Shown piece after piece: positions 15,690 to 23,577 of a DNA stretch of 33,163 bases. The notes under the pieces are model-generated. The model had not been told where the DNA came from. It saw only the letters and a program-made list of their open reading frames with translations, and did not search any database. The stretch lies in the NCBI GenBank assembly GCA_035526665.1, contig DATLBY010000488.1, positions 1 to 33,163 of the forward strand, read 5' to 3'. The translations under genes and the position numbers were made by a program. Each line of letters opens with the position of its first letter. Within the stretch, counting starts at the first letter, position 1. The stretch is from DATLBY01 sp035526665. Lineage in GTDB: Bacteria > Acidobacteriota > Terriglobia > Bryobacterales > Bryobacteraceae.

Positions 15690-15813
15690 GGGTAAATTCT
15701 AATCTACAAAAAGCGGCAGAGGAAAGAAAGACCTGGGTGCCTTTAGCTCGCCCAGTGATATTTGGTTGATCTACCTGCGGCACTCTGCCGCTCAATTGCA
15801 TCCGCAGGACAAA

Positions 15814-15927
15814 ATGCGATTCCGTGTTCTATCTGCCGCTGCGTATGCGACCTTGCTACCATGCCTGCTTCCAACGCAGGAGTCCCGCGCCGGCATTTTA
15901 GGGCGGGTATCCGACTCCAGCGGCGGC
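15814..15927 (+). pseudogene. TonB-dependent receptor, N-terminal scrap
   Basis: ATG 15814 opens a signal peptide (MRFRVLSAAAYATLLPCL) followed by AGILGRVSDSSGG, the opening strand of a carboxypeptidase-regulatory domain as in other Oar-like receptors here. The match ends at about 15927, where minus-strand kinase sequence begins. About 38 codons remain. Confidence 0.6.
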
Positions 15928-16264
15928 CATGTGCGTATTCGAGAGCATCGATGAGTTGGTGGATTAGTGCGAGTGCTTCCGCGGGTGCCACGGGACCCGC
16001 GGTTCGACTCCCTCAATGAGTTCGAGCACAAGGGCGCGCGGTCTTCGACACCATAGATGGCTGCTATGTTTGGATGATTGAGCGAGGCCAGCACCTGCGC
16101 TTCGTGCGTGAAGCGCGCGAGGGGTCGGGATCAGCCGCGAATGAGCCGGGACTAACATTGATCGCAATATCCCGATTCAGCTTGGTGTCGGTCGCGCGAT
16201 AAAATACGCTCATCCCTCCCTCGCCCAGCTTGGAAACGATTCGGAAGTGGGCGATGGATTTTTG
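15928..16264 (-). pseudogene. Ser/Thr protein kinase (PknB-like), decayed N-lobe
   Basis: Kinase pieces are spread over several minus-strand frames: IAHFRIVSKLGEGGMSVFYRA (glycine loop), TDTKLNRDIAINV (the invariant Lys of A-I-K is Asn), FAADPD/LARFTHEAQVLASLNHPNIA with IYGVEDRA, LVLELIEGVEP, and ALALIHQLIDALEYAHGR, which ends just before the HRDLKPAN catalytic loop. At least three frameshifts are needed to join them, and the catalytic C-lobe is absent. Acidobacteria carry many such kinases; this copy is dead. Confidence 0.82.
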
Positions 16265-16635
16265 GGTGCGGCCTCCGCTGGAAGCAAATGCTCTCCGTGG
16301 CGGCTCGGCTCGGGATCGCAGACCTACTGAGCGAAAGGCCGCGAGCGGCCAGGCAACTCGCCGAAGCAACCAATATGCATGAAGATTCGCTATCGCGTGC
16401 GGACCCTGGTCGGCGTGGTGTTTTACTCCTACCCGAAGACCCTAGCCGAACCCCGTCCTGAACACTCTGTGGGAAGCACTCCGCTTGCACAGATGCGTTC
16501 CCACCCGCCTTACTCCGCTACGGGCTGGTCAATTTGCAGGTGTATCTCTTTGATTTCCTAACATTTCCCGAGGGGCCGAGTTGCGATGGAGTAAACGGAG
16601 TAAACGCCGAGAAAACGATAAGCGCTTTAGAATGT
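16265..16635. other. stretch without recognisable genes
   Basis: Open frames here are short and mutually overlapping, with no motif. A tandem pair of GGAGTAAAC units occurs near 16588-16606 (ggagtaaacggagtaaac). Nothing else could be supported. Confidence 0.4.
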
Positions 16636-16680
16636 TGGAGCGGGAGACGGGGTTCGAACCCGCGACGTCCAGCTTGGGAA
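16636..16680 (-). other. 3' fragment of tRNA-Gly(CCC), probable integration-site scar
   Basis: On the minus strand the sequence is the last 45 nt of a tRNA: anticodon loop TTCCCAA, stem half GCTGG, extra loop ACGTC, T-arm GCGGG-TTCGAAC-CCCGT, acceptor strand CTCCCGC, U73 and encoded CCA. U73 and the GCGGGAG-type acceptor fit tRNA-Gly with a CCC anticodon. The D-arm, the 5' acceptor strand and the 5' half of the anticodon stem are absent. Such 3' pieces starting at the anticodon are typical of att sites left by tRNA-targeting integrases. Confidence 0.75.
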
Positions 16681-16855
16681 AATAGAAAGCCGTTGCAAAT
16701 ACAATACTTATGCGTTTATGGCGTTCATCCAGACCACCGAAAACCACCAAGTTTCAACAAGTTCCGAGAAATAGCCGCTTAACGGAGTAATAGTAGTAAA
16801 CCGCGGCTCCTGCGTTTAGCATCCTCATTTTGACCCTCCAAAACTCGTCTTGATC

Positions 16856-16872
16856 ACGCGCTCGGAGCGCGT
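16856..16872. promoter_or_regulatory. 17-bp palindrome just upstream of repA remnant
   Basis: ACGCGCTC-G-GAGCGCGT is a perfect 8-bp inverted repeat ending 6 bp before the putative repA GTG. It could be an autoregulatory operator or a hairpin. Confidence 0.35.
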
Positions 16873-16878
16873 CACGAG

Positions 16879-17839
16879 GTGATCGTTTTGTCGCAATTCC
16901 ATCGCTCGGGTCTTCAGCCCGCCGGAGCCATACTCCGACGGACCTGCCCAGACCTCATCGTATCGAAACAGAAGCTGAAACAGGCAGAGCGGATTCAACT
17001 CGTCCGGCAGAATCGCGACCAGGCGACTCAGACGCTTTGCTTCAGTTCGAGACCATTCGTACTGTGCGGTCTTCCTGTCCGTCGGCTGCCCAAGGATCAG
17101 TTGCTCTATGAGCGTCGAAATGGCAACTTCGTCCTCCAGGTGACCGGGCACCCTGAATTCGGCGTCCCATTCGGCCAGGACCGCTTGGTGCCGATCTTCC
17201 TGGCGACGCTCGCCGTTCAGCAGAAGAGCCAAACGATCCGGTTCCGCACAGCGGCCGAAATGCTGGAGACCTTCGGTATGCAGACCCGCGGCAAGGAATA
17301 CCGGCGACTCGTCGGCGGCTTCGAGAGGGTCTTCGGCGCAACCATCTTCTTCGGGACCGATAGCCTGCGAGTCGGCCAAGGTAGTCCAGCGATCCAGATT
17401 CAATTTCATGCGTGAGGCTCAAATCTGGTATAGCCGGACCCCAGAACAACGCCCGATTTCAAGCGAGTTCGAGAACGTGATCGTTTTGAGTGACTACTTC
17501 TATCAGGAGGTTCTCGCACACCCTGTTCCCAACGACCTGGAGGCCGTCAAGTTGCTTGCAGCCGCGCCGGCCGTCCTCGACCTCTACATGTGGCTCAGCT
17601 ATCGCAGCTTCAAGGCGAAAGGAACCGAGGCGATTCCAATTTTCGGCGACTTCGGCTTGGCCAATCAACTGGGCTGCGTCGAGTACAGCCGGCCTCGGCG
17701 CTTCCGCGCCATGCTCGAACAGTGGCTGGCCACGATCCGTGCCATCTGGCCGCAGTGTCCGGCGCGCATCGTGGCCAACGGACCGAGCATCGAGATCAGG
17801 AACGCAACCGCAGTCCGTGAAGGTAGCTCAGATAGGTGA
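16879..17839 (+). pseudogene. repA: plasmid-type RepA replication initiator (PF04796-like), one frameshift
   Basis: The first frame (from GTG 16879) reads RPFVLCGLPVRRLPKDQLLY, NGNFVLQVTGHPEFGVPFGQ, DRLVPIFLATLAV and FERVFGATIFFGTDS. Near 17375 the coherent sequence moves to the next frame: SAKVVQRSRFNFMREAQIWY, SEFENVIVLSDYFYQEVLAH, PIFGDFGLANQLGCVEYSRP and FRAMLEQWLATIRAIWP, to TGA 17839. Joined they make about 320 residues, the usual size of the 'plasmid encoded RepA' family, which starts replication of some proteobacterial and acidobacterial plasmids. A RepA gene next to a tRNA-Gly scar suggests a plasmid integrated here. The family call is from memory of its motifs. Confidence 0.72.
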
Positions 17840-18377
17840 TTCCTGCGACCCTGCAGTACGGATGTTGTTGCATTCTGTCATCACTTGTGGAAATTCGACG
17901 ACGTAACGCAACGGGCGAGGGAGCCCGAAGCGAACCCAGACTGCCCGTATTGGCCAAGAAGACAAGCAGCAACTTTTTTGTCACGGGCGGCCTGAGCGGA
18001 GGCTTACGGAATAGGGAGGCGGATTTCGAGCCGCTCAGGATTCCCGGTCGCACAATACACGTTGGGGTGGCAGCATCCCAATAAATGCCATTTGGCATCA
18101 GCACCTGGGACCAGACGCGTCCTCCCGCCTCCTAAAATCTTCCCTCTTTCGGTAGCAGCCTGGCCTCGACGCGCGCACCGCGCGCGGGCAGCGTGAACCG
18201 TCGAGCCGCACTAACGAGATGGCGGAAAGCCTGAATAACGAAACCAAACAGGCCTATCCTTTCGTTAGAGTGAGCACAACGAAGAGATCATGTGTCAAGG
18301 CGAACAGCCTGGAATCGTTTTCGATCTTGAAGAATTTGGATTGCCAAACCAGCTCGGTTGCGTAGAATGCAGCCGGC
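17840..18377. other. stretch without recognisable genes
   Basis: Short overlapping ORFs exist on both strands but none shows a domain. A segment at about 18325-18375 translates to FGLPNQLGCVECSRP, resembling the RepA stretch FGLANQLGCVEYSRP at 17651-17695; it may be a second, divergent repA scrap. A GC-rich inverted repeat (GCGCGCACCGCGCGC) lies near 18172-18188. Confidence 0.35.
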
Positions 18378-18596
18378 CGCACTCGCGGACCCGGACGCCG
18401 AATTACAATATGGCTCTGTCGAAAAGCTTTCCCGCCACCGAATATGTCAAAGCGACGATTCGCGGTGAAGCTACAACCGGCGAACACGCCGTATTTCAGC
18501 CTCCCCAGCACCAAACTCGGAGCCAACGATTTTGCCATCATCAACAATTCCGGCGGCTCGCGGCAGATCCAGCTTCCAGCAAAAGTGCAATGGTAA
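18378..18596 (+). pseudogene. TonB-dependent receptor, C-terminal scrap
   Basis: Two frames together give the end of a TonB receptor barrel: RGPG, NYNMALSKSFPATEYVKATI, RGEA, then after a frameshift NTPYFSLPSTKLGANDFAII, NNSGGSRQIQLPAKVQW and a TAA at 18594-18596. The EAxNxxNTP signature and terminal aromatic residue are typical of Oar-like receptors. It could be the other end of the gene whose N-terminal scrap is at 15814, with the middle lost to the island in between. Confidence 0.7.
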
Positions 18597-19241
18597 AGGT
18601 GATGGTGGTGCGACTCCTAAGAAGTGGTCCTGGTCGCGGCGATTCTGGAAGAATACACTACTTCCAGAGGGAGGCCCCATGGCCGAGTCTCTCCCCCGGT
18701 TGGAATCCCACCGGTCGGATTTACTCCGCGCTCTGGCGAATCTTCAGAATACAAAAAAATGAGTCCTGGCTCCGTCTTCGGGGCGGTGTTTCGCTTCGGC
18801 AAATAGGCGCCACTGTGCTCGGCTATGAGCGCCGACTCAGATCGGGGAACTCGGGGATGTGCTCCCTCTGCGGCTTCCCCATCGCGCAAGATCGTTTCGC
18901 CGGCACAACCCGTTATTTGGGAATGTGGACCATACAATCCCTCGCGCAAGAGGAGGCCCGAATGCATGCGTCGAAATGTGAGTTGCGGCGACCGTGCGGT
19001 GATTGGCTTCGATGGAATGGACGGCTCTGTCCAGCACGTGGAAGGAAGCTCACATGGAATTGCCCACCCGTCATAAAAGCAACCGCGAACCGCAGAATCC
19101 AAGCTAGAGCTGATCCGTTGCTCCCGAACCAGCGGGCACTACGCCGCTTTCTGTTGGGGCCGAGGCAGGAAGCCGCGGTACCCATTTGGGGAAGGTTCCC
19201 TCCAGCTGTTGTCGAGCACTTGGGAGCGCTTTTGAAGCACT
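18597..19241. other. stretch without intact genes upstream of the symporter
   Basis: Apart from the possible DUF6788 remnant at 18679-18825, no frame shows recognisable protein sequence. ORFs on both strands overlap and are rich in Arg, Ser and Pro, as expected of non-coding GC-rich DNA. Confidence 0.4.
18679..18825 (+). pseudogene. possible DUF6788-type remnant
   Basis: ATG 18679, after GGGAGG, reads MAESLPRLESHRSDLLRALA; after a short break PGSVFGAVFRFGK, then in another frame RHCARL. DUF6788 proteins near transposases open with a Leu-rich helix followed by PGSV...RCGKxxCHCA. The match is weak and needs two frameshifts. Confidence 0.35.
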
Positions 19242-19258
19242 GTTCTATCCAATAGAAC
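19242..19258. promoter_or_regulatory. operator site 1: GTTCTATCCAATAGAAC
   Basis: A perfect GTTCTA/TAGAAC inverted repeat with 5-nt centre, ending 42 bp before the symporter GTG. A TATATT hexamer (possible -10) starts 44 bp after the site's first base. It is one of four 17-bp sites sharing GTTCYA-N5-TRGAAC in front of transcription units of this locus. Confidence 0.7.
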
Positions 19259-19300
19259 TTAGCCTACGTTCGAGCCTCCCCATGTTATATTTACGCAGTT

Positions 19301-20875
19301 GTGCGCCGCGGGATCGACCAACTCGACCTCATCGTGATCGTCGGTTACATCGCGATCCTGATCGCTATCGCTGCGTACCACTCGCGCCATTTACGCCGGC
19401 AAGATGACATGTTCCTTGCCGGGCGATCAATGAGCCGCTGGCCGATCGCCATCAGCATGTACATGGCGGTATTCAGCACCAATTCGTTCCTCGGCTTAAC
19501 CGGCTGGGTCAATCGTCCCGACGGAAGCGTCTGGATTGGCCTCCAGACCGCCGGTATAGTGTTGTCTATTCCGCTCATCACCTGGCTGTACCCCACGCTC
19601 TTCTTCCGGCTCAGAATCACTTCCGCCTATGAGTACCTCAGCCTGCGATTCAACAACGCTACACGCAATGCCGCGACCGCGTTCTTCCTGAGTTCGCGGT
19701 TCATGTGGATGGGGACCATTCTCTATTCGGCCTCGCTCGTGGTTTCGCAGATGGTCGGCTTGACGGCGGCCAGCGGCCAGGTATGGGCCATCGTCGTCAT
19801 CGGAACGATGGCCACCGGCCTCGCCCTGGTGGGCGGAATGCGGGCCGTCATCTGGACCGACGTTGTTCAGTTTTGTGTGCTGATGAGCGGCGTTACGCTA
19901 ATGATCGTGATGGGCCTGAACCTCAGTGGAGGCGTGCGCCAGGTGCTTGCGACCGGAATCGAACATCATCGCCTTACGCCCCCAGCGCTGTTCAGCCTCA
20001 CGGATAATCTGAGCGTCACCAGCGGTCTGCTGCTCGGATTTGTAGGCATGCTTTCTATGTGCGGGGCGGACCAAGTTCTGCTACAGCAGTACCTGACGGC
20101 CCGCAGCGATCGGGAAGCCAAGGCTTCGCTCTGGCGAAATGGTCTTTTTCTGAAGCCGGTAAGCCTCATTTATCCGGCGCTCGGCTTGATCCTGTTTGCT
20201 TACTACCGGTCGCACCCGGATGCCGCCCGCCTACTTCGCACACCGGACGATGCCGTGCCGGTCTACATCATGTACGTGCTCCCGACCGGCGTGCGCGGCC
20301 TGATCACGATCGCCATGGCGGCGGCCGTCCTGACCAGCATGCAATCGGGGTTAACGGCGGTTTCGGCGGCCGTTCAGGTCAACTTCCTCCGACCATTGTT
20401 AAAGCGCGAACTCACGGATGTCGAAGCCGTGCGCCTGGCGCGCATCCTGCTGGTTGTGAGCGGAATGCTGGTCGTCGGCTCGGCAGTATGGGTGCGGTCG
20501 CTGGGACAGCAGAATAGCATTCTCCAGATACTGAACATCGTCATGTACCCGTTTACGGGAGTGCTGCTGGGAATCTTCCTCCTGGGGATCCTTACGCACC
20601 GCGCCAACTCGCCGGGTGTGCTGATCGGGAGCGCGGTAGGATTCCTGGGGACCATCGCATTGCCTGCCGCGCAGTTCTTTTGGCCGGATTGGGAATTTGC
20701 CGGGCTGTTGTCGCGGATCTCAACCTTCTACTATGGCTTTGTGGGAGCGGTTTTGACACTTGCGGTTGGATACGCGGCCAGCTTCGCATTCGCCGCTCCA
20801 AGTCCTCAACATATCGTCGGGTTAACGCGCCGCAGTCTGCCGGAGGAAACGCCGGCAGCGATAGTTGGGAGGTGA
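19301..20875 (+). CDS. sodium/solute symporter (SSS family)
   Basis: This 524-residue inner-membrane protein has about 13 hydrophobic segments and is a member of the Na+:solute symporter family. Visible family stretches are FLAGRSMSRWPIAISMYMAV with FSTNSFLG, ITSAYEYLSLRF, the AIVVIGTMATGLALVGGMRAVIWTD region, and MCGADQVLLQQYLTARS. It would bring an organic solute in with sodium; SSS members carry sugars, sugar acids, sialic acid and others, and the substrate is not readable. The GTG start at 19301 lacks a ribosome site and follows a TATATT hexamer by only 10 bp, suggesting a leaderless transcript. It is the first gene of the unit with the C45 hydrolase and RraA-like genes. Confidence 0.9.
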   Translation: MRRGIDQLDLIVIVGYIAILIAIAAYHSRHLRRQDDMFLAGRSMSRWPIAISMYMAVFSTNSFLGLTGWVNRPDGSVWIGLQTAGIVLSIPLITWLYPTLFFRLRITSAYEYLSLRFNNATRNAATAFFLSSRFMWMGTILYSASLVVSQMVGLTAASGQVWAIVVIGTMATGLALVGGMRAVIWTDVVQFCVLMSGVTLMIVMGLNLSGGVRQVLATGIEHHRLTPPALFSLTDNLSVTSGLLLGFVGMLSMCGADQVLLQQYLTARSDREAKASLWRNGLFLKPVSLIYPALGLILFAYYRSHPDAARLLRTPDDAVPVYIMYVLPTGVRGLITIAMAAAVLTSMQSGLTAVSAAVQVNFLRPLLKRELTDVEAVRLARILLVVSGMLVVGSAVWVRSLGQQNSILQILNIVMYPFTGVLLGIFLLGILTHRANSPGVLIGSAVGFLGTIALPAAQFFWPDWEFAGLLSRISTFYYGFVGAVLTLAVGYAASFAFAAPSPQHIVGLTRRSLPEETPAAIVGR

Positions 20876-20883
20876 TGATGTAC

Positions 20884-21975
20884 ATGACACGCCGCACTTT
20901 TCTCGCTTCGGCAGCGGTCCGGCCGGGCGCCCGCCAGGGAACGCATCACGTCTACGATTTCCGCGGTTCCCCGTTCGAAGTAGGCCTGCAACATGGCCGC
21001 GCGCTGAGTCATGAAATCCGTACCGAAGCCGATCCGGCTGTGTCGAATCTGGCTAATAAGGCAGGAACCACTACTCAGGCCGCTCTCGCGGGGTTCCGGT
21101 CGAAGTATGAGGGAATCTTCCGCGAGCATCTTGCCAATGTGCTCGAAGAGATCCACGGCATCGCGGAAGGCGCGAAATTGCCGTATGATTATGCGTTTTT
21201 CGCGGCTACTCGTGACATGACGCGCAGCGGAGCGTGCACAGCGCTTTACGCCGGAAAACAACAAACAAAAGATGGAGAAGTCCTCATCGGACAGGCCAAG
21301 GATACTGCCGCGCCGCTCGATCGCTTTCGCGTGATGCGAATTTCGTATGCCTCCGGGCGTCGCATGATCATTCTCAACTACCCCGGTTGGATCGGTAATC
21401 TGGCGATGACATCCGACGGGTTGGCGTACACCGGCAACTCCCTCTATGCCACGGACCCGGGTAGTTCCACTGTGCCAGGCAGCCTGCTGAAACGGCTGAT
21501 CATGGAAAAGAAATCGGTGGGCGAGGTCCTTGACGCCGCTAGAGGCATGCGATTCGAAAACGGGTGCCTGATGGTCGCGGACGCATCGGGGAGGGCGGCG
21601 TGCATTGAGTTAGTTGCGGGCCGGACTGAGGTGCGGGACATTTCGGCACAGGCATTCGGTCACACGAACGAGATTCTGACGCCGTCTCTGCAACGGTTCG
21701 AACGTGGGGAAGGACGATCCGCGAGTTCTCCGCTGCGCCAGCGGAACGTCAATCGTCTGCTCGCCGAACAGGCCCACCCTATCACGCCGGAATCGATGCA
21801 GCAGATCTTACGCGACCATACCGATTATCCTTTGTCGATCTGCCGGCACCCGGATCCGCGGGACGTGGATACGACCAATGCGGCTTTTGTCGCCGATCTT
21901 AAGCGGCGTGAAATGCACATCGCGATCGGGAATCCATGTGTCGCTCCGTTCAAGCGTTACGATTTGCCTGGGTAG
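20884..21975 (+). CDS. C45-type Ntn-hydrolase (acyl-CoA:6-APA acyltransferase-like)
   Basis: This 363-residue protein has an N-terminal export-like start (MTRRTFLASAAVRPGA). It carries the C45/AAT pattern: HHVYDFRGSPFEVGLQHGRA, then EEIHGIAEGAKLPYD, the probable nucleophile C118 in RSGACTALY (self-cleavage just before Cys in the family), DGEVLIGQAKDTA, and GWIGNLAMTSDGLAYTGNSL. The family cuts or transfers amide-bonded acyl groups; here it may remove an N-acyl group from the imported compound. The gene starts about 9 bp after the symporter stop, with the ribosome site GGAGGTGA inside that stop; I prefer ATG 20884 for spacing, though ATG 20878 is possible. Confidence 0.8.
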   Translation: MTRRTFLASAAVRPGARQGTHHVYDFRGSPFEVGLQHGRALSHEIRTEADPAVSNLANKAGTTTQAALAGFRSKYEGIFREHLANVLEEIHGIAEGAKLPYDYAFFAATRDMTRSGACTALYAGKQQTKDGEVLIGQAKDTAAPLDRFRVMRISYASGRRMIILNYPGWIGNLAMTSDGLAYTGNSLYATDPGSSTVPGSLLKRLIMEKKSVGEVLDAARGMRFENGCLMVADASGRAACIELVAGRTEVRDISAQAFGHTNEILTPSLQRFERGEGRSASSPLRQRNVNRLLAEQAHPITPESMQQILRDHTDYPLSICRHPDPRDVDTTNAAFVADLKRREMHIAIGNPCVAPFKRYDLPG

Positions 21976-21987
21976 CCACCACACCTC

Positions 21988-22704
21988 ATGTCTAACACCT
22001 CCCTTATCAGCGAGACGCTCAGGGCCTTGGCCTTGGCGGACACTCCGACAATTGCGAATGCCATGGAGAGGATCGGCATCGCGCCGCGACGTTTTACGGG
22101 GCCCGAAATCCGGCCTTTCAGCCGTATGGAGAAACCAGTGGTTGGTATCGCCATAACCGGCACGATGCAGCAGCAGTGGGGCGGCAAATTCGACCATCTG
22201 GAGCCGTGGCTCGAGTTCCTGGGCGAGTTGGAGGCGGCCTCCGCGCCGGCGGTCGCGATCCTGCAGGACTGCTCCACCAATCCGTACCGCGACGCGATGA
22301 TCGGCGAGGGGATGGCGCTTTCGATGCGGGCAGCCGGCGCAGCCGCGATTTTTTGCGATGGCGCAATCCGCGACCTCAACGGTGTCCGCCAAACCGGTCT
22401 GCCGGTGTGGGCGCGCGGAGCGTCCGCTGACCGCGGCAACATCCGTTTCCATCGCTATCAGGTTCCGGTGTGCGTGGGCGGCATGGAGGTGAATCCAGGC
22501 GATATTATTCATGCCGACGAGAACGGCGCTCTGATCGTTCCGCAGGACAGGCTAGATGAGATCGTAAAGGCCGCAGCCGAGGTCACCGGGGGAGAAGCCG
22601 GAATGTTTGAGATGCTGGCGGCGCCGGATTTTCGCGTTACCCGGTTGTATGAGCGATATGCCGAGGCTTTAAAAACCGCGCGGGAAGAACGGGAGCGTCG
22701 CTAA
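21988..22704 (+). CDS. RraA-like aldolase/decarboxylase family protein
   Basis: This 238-residue protein follows the C45 gene by 12 bp. Family marks are DTPTIANAMERIG near the N-terminus, GMALSMRAAGAAAIFCDGAI followed by RDLNG (the G-x-x-R-D substrate and metal site) and NPGDIIHADENGALIVP. The RraA fold serves 4-hydroxy-4-methyl-2-oxoglutarate aldolases, oxaloacetate decarboxylases and related lyases as well as the RNase E regulator; in a catabolic operon a divalent-metal-dependent lyase is the likely role. Its stop overlaps that of the convergent iclR gene by 4 bp. Confidence 0.85.
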   Translation: MSNTSLISETLRALALADTPTIANAMERIGIAPRRFTGPEIRPFSRMEKPVVGIAITGTMQQQWGGKFDHLEPWLEFLGELEAASAPAVAILQDCSTNPYRDAMIGEGMALSMRAAGAAAIFCDGAIRDLNGVRQTGLPVWARGASADRGNIRFHRYQVPVCVGGMEVNPGDIIHADENGALIVPQDRLDEIVKAAAEVTGGEAGMFEMLAAPDFRVTRLYERYAEALKTAREERERR

Positions 22705-23474
22705 TCCGGCACGTCGCGCCCGATTATCTCGGCCGCGGCAAACAGCTTCCTCAGCACGGACGGGATCTCACGCTCGCAGAACTTGGCCGCCGTGTTGGAG
22801 ACGCTCAACGCAGCCACAACTTCCCGCCCGCGCATGCGGACTGGCACGGCCAGGCACCGGCATCCCAGGTCGGACTCCTGGTCGGAGAGCGCGTAACCCT
22901 GCTCCGCGACAGCCTGAAGATTTCGCCGGAGCACGTCCGGTTTATCGATCGTGTAGGGCGTCATGCATTTGAGCGTCGTGGATCGACCGACAAAATCATG
23001 GAATACCTGCTCGCCTCCGAGCGCGAGCAGCACCTTGCCCATGGCAGTGGTATGAGCCGAAGCGCGGAGCCGAGGCGTACGCGTGAACATGATGGCGCCC
23101 GGTCCCGAACTGCGCATCAATTCCAGCACATCGCGTCCGTCGAGTTCACCCATATGCGCGATCGAGGCGGTCTCATCAGCCAGCCGGCGAATCGTCGGTT
23201 CGGCTTTCCACAGCAGTCTGCGATGGAACCGGTACGTGTTGCCCATTTCGAGCACCCGCGTGCCAAGACGATATCGGCGGGAAGCCGTGCGCACCACGAC
23301 GTGATACTGTTCGCACGTGGCCAGGATGCGGTGCACAGCGCTCTTGCACAGCCCCAGGTATTCGGCCAGTTCGGTCACACCCCATTCCGGATCGTCGGGG
23401 GAAAAGCAGCAGAGTAGCTCAAAAGGCTTCGACACGGACTGGATACCAGGCGAGTGGGTGGGAGCCGGTGCCAT
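22701..23474 (-). CDS. IclR-family transcriptional regulator
   Basis: This 257-residue protein has an N-terminal winged helix-turn-helix (SVSKPFELLCCF, GVTELAEYLGLCKSAVHRIL) and a C-terminal IclR effector-binding domain (HTTAMGKVLLALGG; GYALSDQESDLGCRCLAVPV with VAALSVSN). IclR proteins bind short palindromes and respond to sugar acids or aromatic acids. It is the only regulator in the catabolic locus, and its divergent promoter region contains operator site 2 (23527). I infer that it controls the four-site regulon and itself. No strong ribosome site precedes ATG 23474. Confidence 0.92.
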   Translation of the reverse strand: MAPAPTHSPGIQSVSKPFELLCCFSPDDPEWGVTELAEYLGLCKSAVHRILATCEQYHVVVRTASRRYRLGTRVLEMGNTYRFHRRLLWKAEPTIRRLADETASIAHMGELDGRDVLELMRSSGPGAIMFTRTPRLRASAHTTAMGKVLLALGGEQVFHDFVGRSTTLKCMTPYTIDKPDVLRRNLQAVAEQGYALSDQESDLGCRCLAVPVRMRGREVVAALSVSNTAAKFCEREIPSVLRKLFAAAEIIGRDVPD

Positions 23475-23526
23475 AAGAGAAGCCTGCGGCTATGGTATCT
23501 CAAGAACACTTTCCGCGGGGGCCGGT

Positions 23527-23543
23527 GTTCCAGACCGTAGAAC
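23527..23543. promoter_or_regulatory. operator site 2: GTTCCAGACCGTAGAAC
   Basis: An imperfect dyad (GTTCCA / TAGAAC, 5-nt centre) between iclR and the divergent dehydrogenase. TTAAAA (23571-23576) begins 44 bp from its first base, matching the position of the TATATT hexamer at site 1. Confidence 0.65.
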
Positions 23544-23577
23544 AGAATTGACTCCCGGAACAGCGGTCAGTTAAAAC

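Noticed and set aside
16529..16750. 73-residue ORF across the tRNA-Gly fragment
   Set aside because: Its VAGSNPVSRS segment is a translation of the tRNA T-arm, a well-known artefact.
16825..17409. 194-residue minus-strand ORF
   Set aside because: The plus strand reads as RepA with family motifs continuing after a single shift; the minus ORF shows none.
18325..18375. Second RepA copy (FGLPNQLGCVECSRP)
   Set aside because: Only about 15 residues resemble RepA and the flanks do not; too short to call a gene, kept as a note in the spacer entry.
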